From assembly GCA_024225635.1 (NCBI GenBank), contig JAAEMK010000039.1, positions 1 to 42,129 on the forward strand: a stretch of DNA of 42,129 bases. Reading direction: 5' to 3'. This document shows, piece by piece, positions 1-6,648 of this stretch. This DNA comes from Desulfobacteraceae bacterium (GTDB taxonomy: Bacteria > Desulfobacterota > Desulfobacteria > Desulfobacterales > Desulfobacteraceae). The notes under the pieces were generated by a model that was not told where the DNA came from, made no database searches, and worked only from the letters and a program-made list of their open reading frames with translations. A program made the position numbers and the translations under genes. Numbering within the stretch: position 1 is the first letter of the stretch; each line of letters begins with the position of its first letter.

Positions 1-2
1 AC

Positions 3-104
3 AAGGTTACCTCAGATACATGTTCCAGAATAATAGCTAAAGTACGAAAAGTTGAAGATAAATTTTGGACAGAAGATTCGGAAAACGATGAACAGGACGA
101 GTAA
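3..104 (+). CDS. 3' end of an unidentified gene entering from the left
   Basis: An open frame runs from the window edge to a TAA at 102-104 and gives 33 residues ending in a very acidic tail (SENDEQDE). No other plus frame stays open here. It could be the C-terminus of a real gene, because acidic, polar C-termini are common and the next gene is convergent 30 bp away. Too little is visible to name a family. Confidence 0.4.
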   Translation, partial: KVTSDTCSRIIAKVRKVEDKFWTEDSENDEQDE

Positions 105-133
105 AAATAAGGTATCAGTTCATCTGCCCGGGA

Positions 134-307
134 CTATAATATTGGCATTACTATAAAAGGAACCCAATAAAGCCAGTCTCTCAAATTCGGGCGTTTAACT
201 ATTGGAAGTTTATGCAATTCAGCTAATTCGAGGAATTTTATCCCTGACGCACCAAAAACACTATACCAAATAATTGGATTTAGATTTGATAAAAATTCAG
301 GCCACAT
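134..307 (-). CDS. Small membrane protein (57 aa), coupled to the upstream gene
   Basis: The frame starts with ATG at 307-305 and has an excellent AGGAG-type ribosome site about 7 nt upstream that lies inside the 3' end of the preceding gene, whose stop is only 2 nt away. That arrangement indicates translational coupling. The 57 residues contain a tryptophan-rich hydrophobic N-terminal segment, a central amphipathic stretch (LELAELHKL), a basic linker and a second hydrophobic segment (LYWVPFIVMPIL) that stops abruptly at TAG. The abrupt end in the middle of a hydrophobic helix suggests a nonsense truncation of a longer two-helix protein, but this cannot be proven here. No family is recognised. 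The strong ribosome site makes expression likely. Confidence 0.55.
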   Translation of the reverse strand: MWPEFLSNLNPIIWYSVFGASGIKFLELAELHKLPIVKRPNLRDWLYWVPFIVMPIL

Positions 308-309
308 TT

Positions 310-576
310 TTAATCTCCTCTATTTTTCAGAGCCGCTAAGAATCTCTTAATTGGGTTGACTCTTTTCATATATGCAGTCCTTGTTGTATATAGTGCTTCA
401 CCCGATGTGTTTGGCACAGAAGACTCGACAACCCAATCTTTTTGCGACATAATAATCTCGCTGACAATTTGAGGCGAAATTCCTGCTTCCTCAGATATTC
501 CTTTCACCGTACGCCATGTAAAATTGGGGTTCTCAAGTGCTTCGAGCACTTTCTCTTTAGAATGTCGCTTTGTCAT
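310..576 (-). CDS. Small helix-turn-helix-like protein (88 aa)
   Basis: The protein (MTKRHSKEK...) is predicted mostly helical, with a central segment resembling a winged helix: a helix ending in TWRTVKGISEEAGISPQIVSEII followed by a strand-like DWVVESSV and a basic C-terminus. The in-frame ATG four codons upstream was rejected because GGAG sits 6 nt before the ATG at 576, overlapping that upstream codon. It precedes the 57-aa membrane protein gene and shares its message. This looks like a DNA-binding partner of a small membrane protein, but the function is not known and the family is not recognised. Another possibility is a restriction-associated small regulator. Confidence 0.6.
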   Translation of the reverse strand: MTKRHSKEKVLEALENPNFTWRTVKGISEEAGISPQIVSEIIMSQKDWVVESSVPNTSGEALYTTRTAYMKRVNPIKRFLAALKNRGD

Positions 577-691
577 AAGATACTCCATAATGTTTCTAAT
601 GAAAATCGTATTGTTATTTGCTCCGTTTTTCTGCTAGTTGTACACTTTAAATAGACGGAGAAATGGTTCATGTATTAATTTTTTTACATAA

Positions 692-899
692 TCCCTCCCT
701 CACACCGCTTCCGTTCCTAACGCTCGACTGACTCCTCCTTGGCCAGGCCTCAAAGTAACTTTTTACTTTTCTTACTTATCTCCTCCAGATTAGGGTGGAA
801 ATTATTCATGTAAAAAAGGATTTTCGCAATTTCCCCTTTGATATCTGGCTGAGCTCCAAACGTTTTAGATAAAGATGCTATCAATTTATGGTATTCCAT
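692..899 (-). pseudogene. Decayed endonuclease I (EndA-like) 3' fragment, copy 1
   Basis: The conceptual peptide QPDIKGEIAKILFYM and the following KKSKKLL match the C-terminal part of EndA/NucM-type endonuclease I, and align with the better preserved copy at 1444-1824 (RPEIRGDIARIYFYM, then KNRKLLKAWAKEDPVDDW). Immediately after KKLL, a one-base loss turns the lysine codon into TGA. In the adjusted frame GLAKEES continues, then the Trp codon of the DDWERER motif reads TAG, and the ERERCRR codons remain readable to about 692. The catalytic His region is absent. This is a dead gene fragment. Its upstream part is read in frame by the 107-aa ORF described separately. Confidence 0.65.
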
Positions 900-1073
900 A
901 CATTCTGTTCGTCGGCAGCTCGTTCTCCTCTCTACTAAACTTGAAGATTCTTCTATAACAGGACTTGTAGGTAGATCCCGCTGTTTTAAAAAGTGATTAA
1001 ATACCTTTTGTAACTCCGCTGGTTCAACACCGTTGGAGTCGATGGCTTTTTGTATGTCTTCTCGCAGCGACAT
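750..1073 (-). CDS. Hypothetical 107-aa protein fused to an EndA remnant
   Basis: The ATG at 1073 is preceded by a strong GAGGAG about 7 nt upstream, so translation is likely. Residues 1-60 are helical and polar (MSLREDIQKAIDSNGVEP...) with a Cys-Arg-rich turn (TSCRRTEC), and match no family I recognise. Residues from about 70 onward are EndA-like (KGEIAKILFYM) and end at the frameshift stop described for the remnant at 692-899. The product is therefore probably a chimera created by decay or recombination: a small orphan N-terminus joined to a nuclease scrap. The chimera lacks the nuclease active-site motif, so nuclease activity is not expected. Confidence 0.45.
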   Translation of the reverse strand: MSLREDIQKAIDSNGVEPAELQKVFNHFLKQRDLPTSPVIEESSSLVERRTSCRRTECMEYHKLIASLSKTFGAQPDIKGEIAKILFYMNNFHPNLEEISKKSKKLL

Positions 1074-1130
1074 TTTTGAACTCCTCTTTTATATTAAGAT
1101 AGTGACATCCTGTTTGTAGAGAAAAACAAT

Positions 1131-1238
1131 CTAAGTTTTATCTGGAGTAAGACGTTGTTTAAATAAAATAAAAGAGGATAACTCTGAAAGAGCATCAAGA
1201 ATAGGGTCTTTTTGAAGCGGAATTACATCTTTTAACAT
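1131..1238 (-). CDS. Possible 35-aa ORF or gene remnant
   Basis: An ATG at 1238 opens a 35-residue frame (MLKDVIPLQKDPILDALSEL..., ending RLTPDKT) with protein-like composition: an amphipathic helix followed by hydrophobic and basic residues. No good ribosome site precedes it and the frame is closed by a TAA just upstream, so it may be the tail of a lost gene. The AT-rich DNA around it (1239-1365) shows nothing else. No family assignment is possible. Confidence 0.25.
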   Translation of the reverse strand: MLKDVIPLQKDPILDALSELSSFILFKQRLTPDKT

Positions 1239-1365
1239 CAGATTCTTATATTATATATAAGGGTTTATGTTACGTTTGTAAAGTCCAGTTGGAAATGTTT
1301 TTATTGTAGATATTTGTTTGGAGTTGGGAGAAAGGACGGGATTTAAAGGTTTTTTCCCTTTTCCC

Positions 1366-1425
1366 CCAGCAACAACCCTCTCATACCCAAGATCCGACCT
1401 GTATATTCAATTAACTACTATCCTT
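1366..1425 (-). repeat. Dispersed repeat, copy A (short)
   Basis: About 60 bp match the copies at 2511-2650 and 3965-4100 but lack roughly 25 internal bases. On the minus strand the copy reads LIEYTGRILGMR, the same peptide as copy B. It lies between two EndA remnants, just downstream of the copy at 1444-1824. Confidence 0.6.
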
Positions 1426-1443
1426 TTATAATCACCCCACCAA

Positions 1444-1824
1444 TCACTCCACAAACCCATTCCGATTCCCCTGCAACCGTTCAATCCGCCTACACCGCTC
1501 CCGTTCCCAATCATCCACCGGATCCTCCTTCGCCCAGGCCTTCAACAACTTCCGATTCTTCTTCCCAATAATCCCCCGCCCAGGGGAAGCATCATCCATA
1601 TAAAAATAGATCCTGGCAATATCCCCCCGGATCTCCGGCCGCGGCTCAGTCTTCCGATCCTCAATCTCCATATCACAATCCCCAAACCTCCTGGGCTCCC
1701 CCGGGACCATGGCATACCTGTAATTCGACCGCAGGGCATTGACCTGGCCATTGGCCGGCACAAGGTTGTAAAGGTCCGCCTGCATGTACCGGTATTCCAT
1801 ATTCATCTTCTCGGCGCATTTTCA
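1444..1824 (-). pseudogene. Truncated endonuclease I (EndA/NucM family), copy 2
   Basis: The open frame of 120 codons from an ATG at 1806 is clearly the C-terminal half of a periplasmic or secreted endonuclease I: YMQADLYNLVPANGQVN, RSNYRY, DIARIYFYM, AWAKEDPVDDWERERCRRIE and QGNRNGFVE all have direct counterparts in EndA. Homology continues six codons upstream of the ATG (KCAEK) to a TGA at about 1824, and no ribosome site precedes the ATG. The signal peptide and the N-terminal DWEHVVP-type catalytic histidine segment are missing. It is a 5'-deleted pseudogene. GC-rich, repetitive codon use differs from the AT-rich flanks. A protein from the internal ATG would lack the active site. Confidence 0.8.
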
Positions 1825-1870
1825 GCCCTTAAACGCTTCAGTAGGGACTTGCGGGGGAGGGGGGGACAGT

Positions 1871-2155
1871 TCAAGCATATCCCCACTCTTCAAATTTTTC
1901 TTGAAGGCCCGGATCTTCTTTAAACGTTAAGAAATAAATGTATTCAGGAGCCAAATCCAAACCACCGGGCCAGGTGATTGTATTGGTTTCTGGATCAACC
2001 TTGACCTGGGCAAAAAGCTGTTGGTCTTTCAGCTTTTGAAAAATACCTTTCGTAACAACAGGTGAGAGGTCAGCCTGTCCATTTCGGCCATCATTGAACG
2101 ACACCTCTATTTTATAATTGTTCAAGTGCCGAGCGTTCGTAATATGTAAAAACAT
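1871..2155 (-). CDS. DUF2442 domain protein
   Basis: The 94-residue protein has the pattern of DUF2442: beta-rich N-terminus (ITNARHLNNYKIEVSFNDGRNGQADLSPVV), a KGIFQKLKD helix, then FAQVKVDPETNTITWPGGLDLAPEYIY, where the TITWPGGLDLAPE block is the family signature. It starts 3 nt after the stop of the DUF4160 gene and its ribosome site (GAG) overlaps that stop, so the two are co-translated. DUF4160/DUF2442 pairs recur on mobile DNA and are sometimes annotated as toxin-antitoxin-like modules. That role is inference here. Full family length, no defects seen. Confidence 0.85.
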   Translation of the reverse strand: MFLHITNARHLNNYKIEVSFNDGRNGQADLSPVVTKGIFQKLKDQQLFAQVKVDPETNTITWPGGLDLAPEYIYFLTFKEDPGLQEKFEEWGYA

Positions 2156-2158
2156 GAT

Positions 2159-2416
2159 TCACTCCAATGGTTCTATACTTCCGGGAAGCTCATTTGCCGA
2201 ACAACGCTCCCAGGCTTCTAAGAGTTCGTTTTTGTGCAGGTCATACCATTCAAGAACGTGCCTCAACGCTCTTTTCGGGAATCTTCCCGCAACCAGTCCG
2301 GTGTGAATATCCACCGAAATTTCATATCCCCCATATTTTGCATGAAAATGGGGAGGGGCGTGGTCCTGCCAATACATTACAATGATTATCCCGAGAAACC
2401 TGCTGATTATTGGCAT
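2159..2416 (-). CDS. DUF4160 domain protein
   Basis: This 85-residue protein carries the DUF4160 hallmarks: MPIISRFLGIIIVMYWQDHAPPHFHAKYGGYE, where the DHAPPHFHA motif is almost invariant, followed by the RALRHVLEWYDLHKNELLEAWE helix. It is the upstream member of a two-gene unit with the DUF2442 gene. A TATAAT-like -10 lies on the minus strand at 2485-2490, about 70 nt upstream of the ATG, without a clear -35. The start is supported by length and by conservation of the first residues. Biochemical function is unknown. A toxin-antitoxin-type role is only a suggestion from genomic association. Confidence 0.85.
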   Translation of the reverse strand: MPIISRFLGIIIVMYWQDHAPPHFHAKYGGYEISVDIHTGLVAGRFPKRALRHVLEWYDLHKNELLEAWERCSANELPGSIEPLE

Positions 2417-2510
2417 GTTAATATATCCACTGTTTATCCGCTTTATCTGTCATAAAAATAACCATCCCTTTTCCCAATTAAAGCATTATATCAAATCCAC
2501 GACAAATCAC

Positions 2511-2650
2511 CACACCCAGACCAAACAACCCGCATCCCCAAGATCCGCCCGGTATATTCAATCAACGACTTCCCACACTTCGGGCAATGGAAGACTTCTG
2601 CGTCTTCGATCTTTCTGATGGGTTGTTTTCGTATGGGGTTTGGTCTATTG
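2511..2650 (-). repeat. Dispersed repeat, copy B, with zinc-ribbon coding remnant
   Basis: About 110 bp are nearly identical to copy C at 3965-4100. Read on the minus strand it encodes a zinc-ribbon-like peptide (EVFHCPKCGKSLIEYTGRILG) with a Cys pair CPKC and a degenerate second knuckle (one Cys only). No start codon or ribosome site is present. It fills most of the 2417-2724 gap between DUF4160 and the pentapeptide gene; apart from the TATAAT noted for DUF4160 nothing else is visible there. Confidence 0.65.
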
Positions 2651-2724
2651 TTATCGTGTACATTACCCTGTATCGCTTAATAGACCTATTGAGGTAATTA
2701 GTTTTCCCCATCTTGATATCCTTT

Positions 2725-3870
2725 TTATTGGATAATTATTTTTGTTTCTTTTTTTTCTATTTCATCTGAGAATTGGCTGAAAATTCTTAGTTTTTGACTG
2801 ATTTCAGCATTGCTCATGGCTCCAGTTATTTCAATTTTGATATCTTTGTGTTGAATTGATATCTTTCTTGATTTCCTTTCATCGACCCAAAGCTTGATGC
2901 CTTTTATTGTAGTCGTTGTAATACCTATGGCGGCCGTAATCATAGCTATAATTAATTGAACATTTTCAGGGGTTAAAAGATGTATGCTGGATTGCAGTAG
3001 TGTGCTATCAGAGCTACATGTCTGGGCTTTCCCTATCTCTAAACGGTTTTGATTATGACGTCTGTAATTTGCTGTCAAGAAACTATCATGATATTTGTTT
3101 TTTAACGAGTCTGGAATATGAATTAAATCTTTATCAAAAATATAGATCCCTTTCAATATCGTATCCGAAAAAATGCTACTGCTTAGATTTGTAAGTAGTA
3201 GGGTTGCATTTTCGAAATCGGCATTTGTGAGATCAGCCTTACTCAGATCCGCTTCTGTGAGATCGGCCCCCCAGAATATTGTTCCCTTTAGATCGCAACC
3301 TCTTAAATTGGAATAATGGAGTCCTGCAAGACTGAGGTCAGCATCATTGAGATTGGCTCCACTGAGATCGGTCGATCTGAGACCTGTTCCCCAGAGATTG
3401 GCGTTACTGATATCGCAATTCCGGAGATCGGCATTGTCAAGATTGGCATATTGGAGATCAGCTTCACTGAGCTTAGCTCCTTCGAGGTTGCTTCCCCATA
3501 AATAAGCTTGTCTGAGATTGGCACCAATGAGATCGACGTCTCTGAGATCAATTTGTCTGAGTTTGGAGTTCGCGAGATCGGCATTTCTGAGATTTGAGCT
3601 TTTCAGATCCGCTTCTCTGAGCTTGGCTCCTTTGAGATTGGCATTACAGAGCTTGGCACCTTTTAGGTTGGAGTTACTGAGATTGGCTTTGCTGAGATTC
3701 GTGTTACTAAGATCTGCATCATTGAGATTGGCTTTCCAAAGATTTACCTCGGAGAGATCCACTTTTCGGAGATCGGCTCCTCTAAGATTTGCCTGTTTCC
3801 CCTCTTTCCCCCGGCTATCCAACCAGCGCTCATGCAACTCCAAGATTTTTTTTAATTCCTGGCTATCCAT
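2725..3870 (-). CDS. Pentapeptide-repeat protein with C-terminal membrane anchor and small beta domain
   Basis: 381 residues. An N-terminal helix (residues 1-25, ELKKILELHERWLDSRGKEG) leads into about 40 consecutive A(D/N)LXX pentapeptides (about 27-230), which fold as a right-handed quadrilateral beta-helix. A polar linker follows, then one hydrophobic helix at about 303-322 (LIIAMITAAIGITTTTI) and a compact alpha/beta tail (KISIQHKDIKIEITGAMSNAEISQKL). The tail resembles the effector-associated constant component (EACC1-like) seen in some conflict-system proteins: membrane helix, Trp, basic turn, beta hairpin, helix. That match is tentative. The start is fixed by AAGGAG 8 nt upstream. It is the next gene after the KAP NTPase on the same strand. 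A role in defence or membrane-localised regulation is inferred only. Confidence 0.85.
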   Translation of the reverse strand: MDSQELKKILELHERWLDSRGKEGKQANLRGADLRKVDLSEVNLWKANLNDADLSNTNLSKANLSNSNLKGAKLCNANLKGAKLREADLKSSNLRNADLANSKLRQIDLRDVDLIGANLRQAYLWGSNLEGAKLSEADLQYANLDNADLRNCDISNANLWGTGLRSTDLSGANLNDADLSLAGLHYSNLRGCDLKGTIFWGADLTEADLSKADLTNADFENATLLLTNLSSSIFSDTILKGIYIFDKDLIHIPDSLKNKYHDSFLTANYRRHNQNRLEIGKAQTCSSDSTLLQSSIHLLTPENVQLIIAMITAAIGITTTTIKGIKLWVDERKSRKISIQHKDIKIEITGAMSNAEISQKLRIFSQFSDEIEKKETKIIIQ

Positions 3871-3964
3871 GATATAATCTCCTTAACGAATTCAGTTCGT
3901 TTCAAAAACATCACTGTTGACGATAATCGCTAACCCTCACCCGGCCACTCCCCCTCACACCCAA

Positions 3965-4100
3965 CAACAACCCTCTCACACCCAGGCCAAACAATCCGCA
4001 TCTCCAAGATCCGCCCGGTACATTCAATCAACGACTTCCCACAATTCGGGCAATGGAAGACTTCTGCGTCTTTGATCTTTCTGGTGGGGGTGGTGCCGTA
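3965..4100 (-). repeat. Dispersed repeat, copy C, with zinc-ribbon coding remnant
   Basis: This is the longest-open copy. The minus frame is open from about 4160 to beyond 3960 and includes EVFHCPNCGKSLIECTGRIL and a later WPGCE, a plausible treble-clef or Com-like zinc ribbon, but it begins after a TAG without ATG or ribosome site. It occupies the 375-bp gap between the pentapeptide and KAP genes. Confidence 0.65.
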
Positions 4101-4189
4101 TGGGTGGCTTCTGGCATGGTGTTGCTCCCTTGGATTGGTCTGTTTGTTGATTTGATGACGTATAGTCTATCTTGTATGGCGAGTTGCTT

Positions 4190-4222
4190 GGATAAGGCTC
4201 CCTATGGATGGATGCCTTATCC
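4190..4222. repeat. Inverted repeat (9-bp arms) downstream of the KAP gene
   Basis: GGATAAGGC (4190-4198) and GCCTTATCC (4214-4222) form a perfect 9-bp stem with a 15-nt loop, 23 nt beyond the KAP stop. No T-run follows on either strand, so it is not a typical intrinsic terminator. It may be an RNA-stability hairpin or a protein site. Confidence 0.5.
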
Positions 4223-4245
4223 GAATATGCTAATTCAATAATCGA

Positions 4246-5577
4246 TCAGTTATTATCTATCTCAGAAAGCCAATTTATTACATCATGAATGATGTCATTT
4301 TGCATTCTTCCAAAATGATCTGTTTGAATCTCGTTATTTTGAATCATTTCATCTTTTACGGTTTGGCTTGAAAGATCGTATCTTATAATATTCGTAATGT
4401 CATATAGATGGAGGAATCTATTCGGTTTATTAATTGGTAGCTCAGCTAATGCTATAATTTCCTTTGGGTCTTTACCTTTATTTATTGCATCGATAACATT
4501 GGGTTTGCAGGCTTTTAGATAACAAATTAGCGCCATAATTGATTGGTAATTTTCGAGAGACTGTCGACCTCTTGACATATTATGAATTATTGAAAAATAG
4601 GTTAGAATTCGTTCAATTTCCCTAAAAGACGGCTGATAAAATTTGACAATTTCGCTAATGGTATTGATTGCTTTTTGATCTGTAATACACTCTTCGGTTT
4701 CAGTCATGCTTGATGCTGCATAGTTCAGAAATTCTATTCCGCTGTCATAATGCTCATTGTTCTTTCGGGGAAGTGTAATCCACAAGTTAACAAACTTATG
4801 CAGATAATTGGTAGGATCAATGTCTTTACCATACCTGGCTTTTATACTTTCCTCGAGTTGATCTCTATTTGTTACAAGTAGAAATGTTATCCCCTTGACT
4901 GAAAACAGGTGTTTTATTTTCTCCAATAATTCTAATGAAAAATCAGGCCGACAACGATCTAATTCATCGACAATGAAGATTATCGGCTTCCCTTCTCCAG
5001 TTTTATTGGCAAAGGCCTCTAAATAAGTTTTGAATTCTGTCAGTGCGAGTTTGTCTTTTTCGGCATTTTTGAATTTGTCTTTTATAATCTCATCAACTTG
5101 ATTAGCAGCTAAGCTCGATAAGTCCTTTTCCAATGAATCCACGCATGAGCCATCAACAATACCCGCCGTTAAAGCCTTAACACCAATTTTGAGAGTACCA
5201 CGAGTCAGCGATTTTACAGCTTTTGAAGCTTTTTTTCTGAATTCTGTTTTTTCTTCTTCTTTTTCATCAGACAACATCTGGTACATTTCAGACGCAAGAG
5301 TTAAGAAGGGATCTTTTTGATAGTCGTTCTCAAAAGCATCAAAGTATATGGTTTTTAATTTTGGATCACGCTGATGTTGGATGTAACCTCTCCACATATT
5401 GATGAAGGTGCTTTTCCCTTCTCCCCAGCCCGCGTCTAATGCTATAACCGGATTGTCGTTGGCGTTTTCGATTAAGTTGGCTAATCTTTCGCCAAAGCCT
5501 TTTCTTCTGAAGATATCAGTTTTATCTGAGAAACCGTCATTTTCTCCAACCTCAACGGCTGGTAATAAAATTTTCAA
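4246..5577 (-). CDS. KAP-family P-loop NTPase (putative defence or membrane-associated ATPase)
   Basis: 443 residues with a KAP P-loop NTPase fold. Walker A is GWGEGKS (residues 50-56), preceded by the typical PVIALDAGWG strand-loop. Walker B with the KAP signature is IIFIVDELDRCRP (199-211). A sensor-like LLVTNRDQ follows at 233-240. Between Walker A and B, where KAP proteins usually carry membrane helices, there is only a weakly hydrophobic segment (about 125-143). KAP NTPases include phage-exclusion protein PifA and eukaryotic Kidins220. Phage exclusion is therefore a reasonable guess, not a demonstrated role. The start codon is TTG (5577-5575), supported by GGAG 7 nt upstream. AT-rich codon use agrees with recent acquisition. 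Confidence 0.85.
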   Translation of the reverse strand: MKILLPAVEVGENDGFSDKTDIFRRKGFGERLANLIENANDNPVIALDAGWGEGKSTFINMWRGYIQHQRDPKLKTIYFDAFENDYQKDPFLTLASEMYQMLSDEKEEEKTEFRKKASKAVKSLTRGTLKIGVKALTAGIVDGSCVDSLEKDLSSLAANQVDEIIKDKFKNAEKDKLALTEFKTYLEAFANKTGEGKPIIFIVDELDRCRPDFSLELLEKIKHLFSVKGITFLLVTNRDQLEESIKARYGKDIDPTNYLHKFVNLWITLPRKNNEHYDSGIEFLNYAASSMTETEECITDQKAINTISEIVKFYQPSFREIERILTYFSIIHNMSRGRQSLENYQSIMALICYLKACKPNVIDAINKGKDPKEIIALAELPINKPNRFLHLYDITNIIRYDLSSQTVKDEMIQNNEIQTDHFGRMQNDIIHDVINWLSEIDNN

Positions 5578-5614
5578 TTAGATACTCCATTAATGGTTTG
5601 TAGGTTTAGCCTGA

Positions 5615-5758
5615 TCAATACCCCGCACAAGTACAAGAAGGACTCAAAGTCCCATCACAACACCGGATCATCCCTGATTCTTCATCACAGCCACAGACTC
5701 CCCCGTGGTGGGAACAACAGCCGCGCTTTGCGAGTAGCTGCTCTTCCTCTTGAGAATG
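5615..5758 (-). pseudogene. Cys-rich C-terminal extension, in frame with but separated by TAA from the DUF2628 gene
   Basis: Directly after the TAA of the DUF2628 gene the same frame continues for 47 codons: HSQEEEQLLAKRG, then CCSHHGGVCGC, then IRCCDGTLSPSCTC, ending at TGA (5615-5617). The CCSxHGGVxGC...CCDGTLSPSC pattern is a recognisable cysteine motif found at the C-terminus of various small bacterial and phage-associated proteins. It lacks its own start codon and ribosome site. It is either the detached tail of a nonsense-mutated gene or a read-through extension. Otherwise the 5578-5758 gap holds nothing. Confidence 0.7.
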
Positions 5759-6556
5759 TTATTGCAATAGAGCGATGTCAATATTGTTTTGTTCTGCTAC
5801 ATTAAGAACGTATTTTTTTAAGTCTTCATGCGAATAAACAAAGGCTGATCCTGTTTTATTGGGAAATCCAATAACCCACTTGCCAAGCCTTTCGTGAACT
5901 ACGGTATATCCCTGCGATTCTAAAAATTTTATATGACTCTCTTTCTTTTTTGAATTTGATTTTTTATTTATCTCATCAAGTTTTTTTGGGCATAGAAACT
6001 CAATATATAGGCTGTCCGGATACTCATTTTTTAGGAGTTCGAGATGTTCTTTACATTTAGGTAAATCGGATTTGTTGTAGGTCTCAAAAAAATTATCTCT
6101 GATCTCGGTTTCTGACAATTCTTTTTGTATTTCTAATTCGGAAACCTTAGGTTCTCGACCGTGGTATTGAAGGGACTCACCTTGGGCTCCTCTTGTTTTT
6201 ATTTTTTCCAGTTCTGCGAGAACCGCATCTTTATTGTATGCAACCACAATCTCCTGCAAATCAAACCCTCTTCTTTCTAAACTATTTAACACCCATCGCC
6301 TTCCTCTAAAGCCGACAAGAAGGTTTAGAGATATACCTAAGACCCATAAGATAATTGCAATCTCCCTGGAAATAGTAATGCTTATTTTTTGAGCGAATAC
6401 AATAGTAAATGTTGCCATAAAGAATAATGCGGCATGCCTGTATAGTTTTTTTGCAATCAACCAAAGAGGAGGGAAAAATAATCCCCAAAAAGTAAATCCT
6501 TCGAGTTCTATCTTTTGACCGAGAACAGGATGGTTAACAACATGGAATTTTTTCAT
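5759..6556 (-). CDS. DUF2628 membrane protein with soluble C-terminal region
   Basis: 265 residues from the ATG at 6556. That start was preferred over an in-frame upstream ATG (6652) because a GGGGA ribosome site lies 8 nt before it and conserved DUF2628 sequence begins there (MKKFHVVNHPVLGQ, then GFTFWGLFFPPLWLIAKKLY). Three hydrophobic segments follow within residues 25-95, then GFRGRRWVLNSLERRGF, which is characteristic of the family, and a charged cytoplasmic tail. Residues 200-265 resemble a small alpha/beta module (LESQGYTVVHERLGKWVIGFP). The product lies downstream of the CI-like repressor on the same strand (92-nt gap), so the repressor may control it. The in-frame Cys-rich continuation after the stop is described separately. 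Confidence 0.75.
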   Translation of the reverse strand: MKKFHVVNHPVLGQKIELEGFTFWGLFFPPLWLIAKKLYRHAALFFMATFTIVFAQKISITISREIAIILWVLGISLNLLVGFRGRRWVLNSLERRGFDLQEIVVAYNKDAVLAELEKIKTRGAQGESLQYHGREPKVSELEIQKELSETEIRDNFFETYNKSDLPKCKEHLELLKNEYPDSLYIEFLCPKKLDEINKKSNSKKKESHIKFLESQGYTVVHERLGKWVIGFPNKTGSAFVYSHEDLKKYVLNVAEQNNIDIALLQ

Positions 6557-6648
6557 CTGTATTCCCCAAATGCAAATTTTCTCAAAGTAAAAAATGCCGA
6601 ACCCCCAATGGCCCCGGCCATGAATTGTAGCTTCACGATTTCCATGCA

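Noticed and set aside
3303-3877. Repeat-rich DNA that at first sight resembles a CRISPR or satellite array
   Set aside because: The periodicity is 15 bp and is explained by pentapeptide codons of the real gene; there are no conserved repeats with unique spacers.
4190-4222. Intrinsic terminator of the KAP gene
   Set aside because: The stem is good but no T-run follows on either strand; kept only as an inverted repeat.
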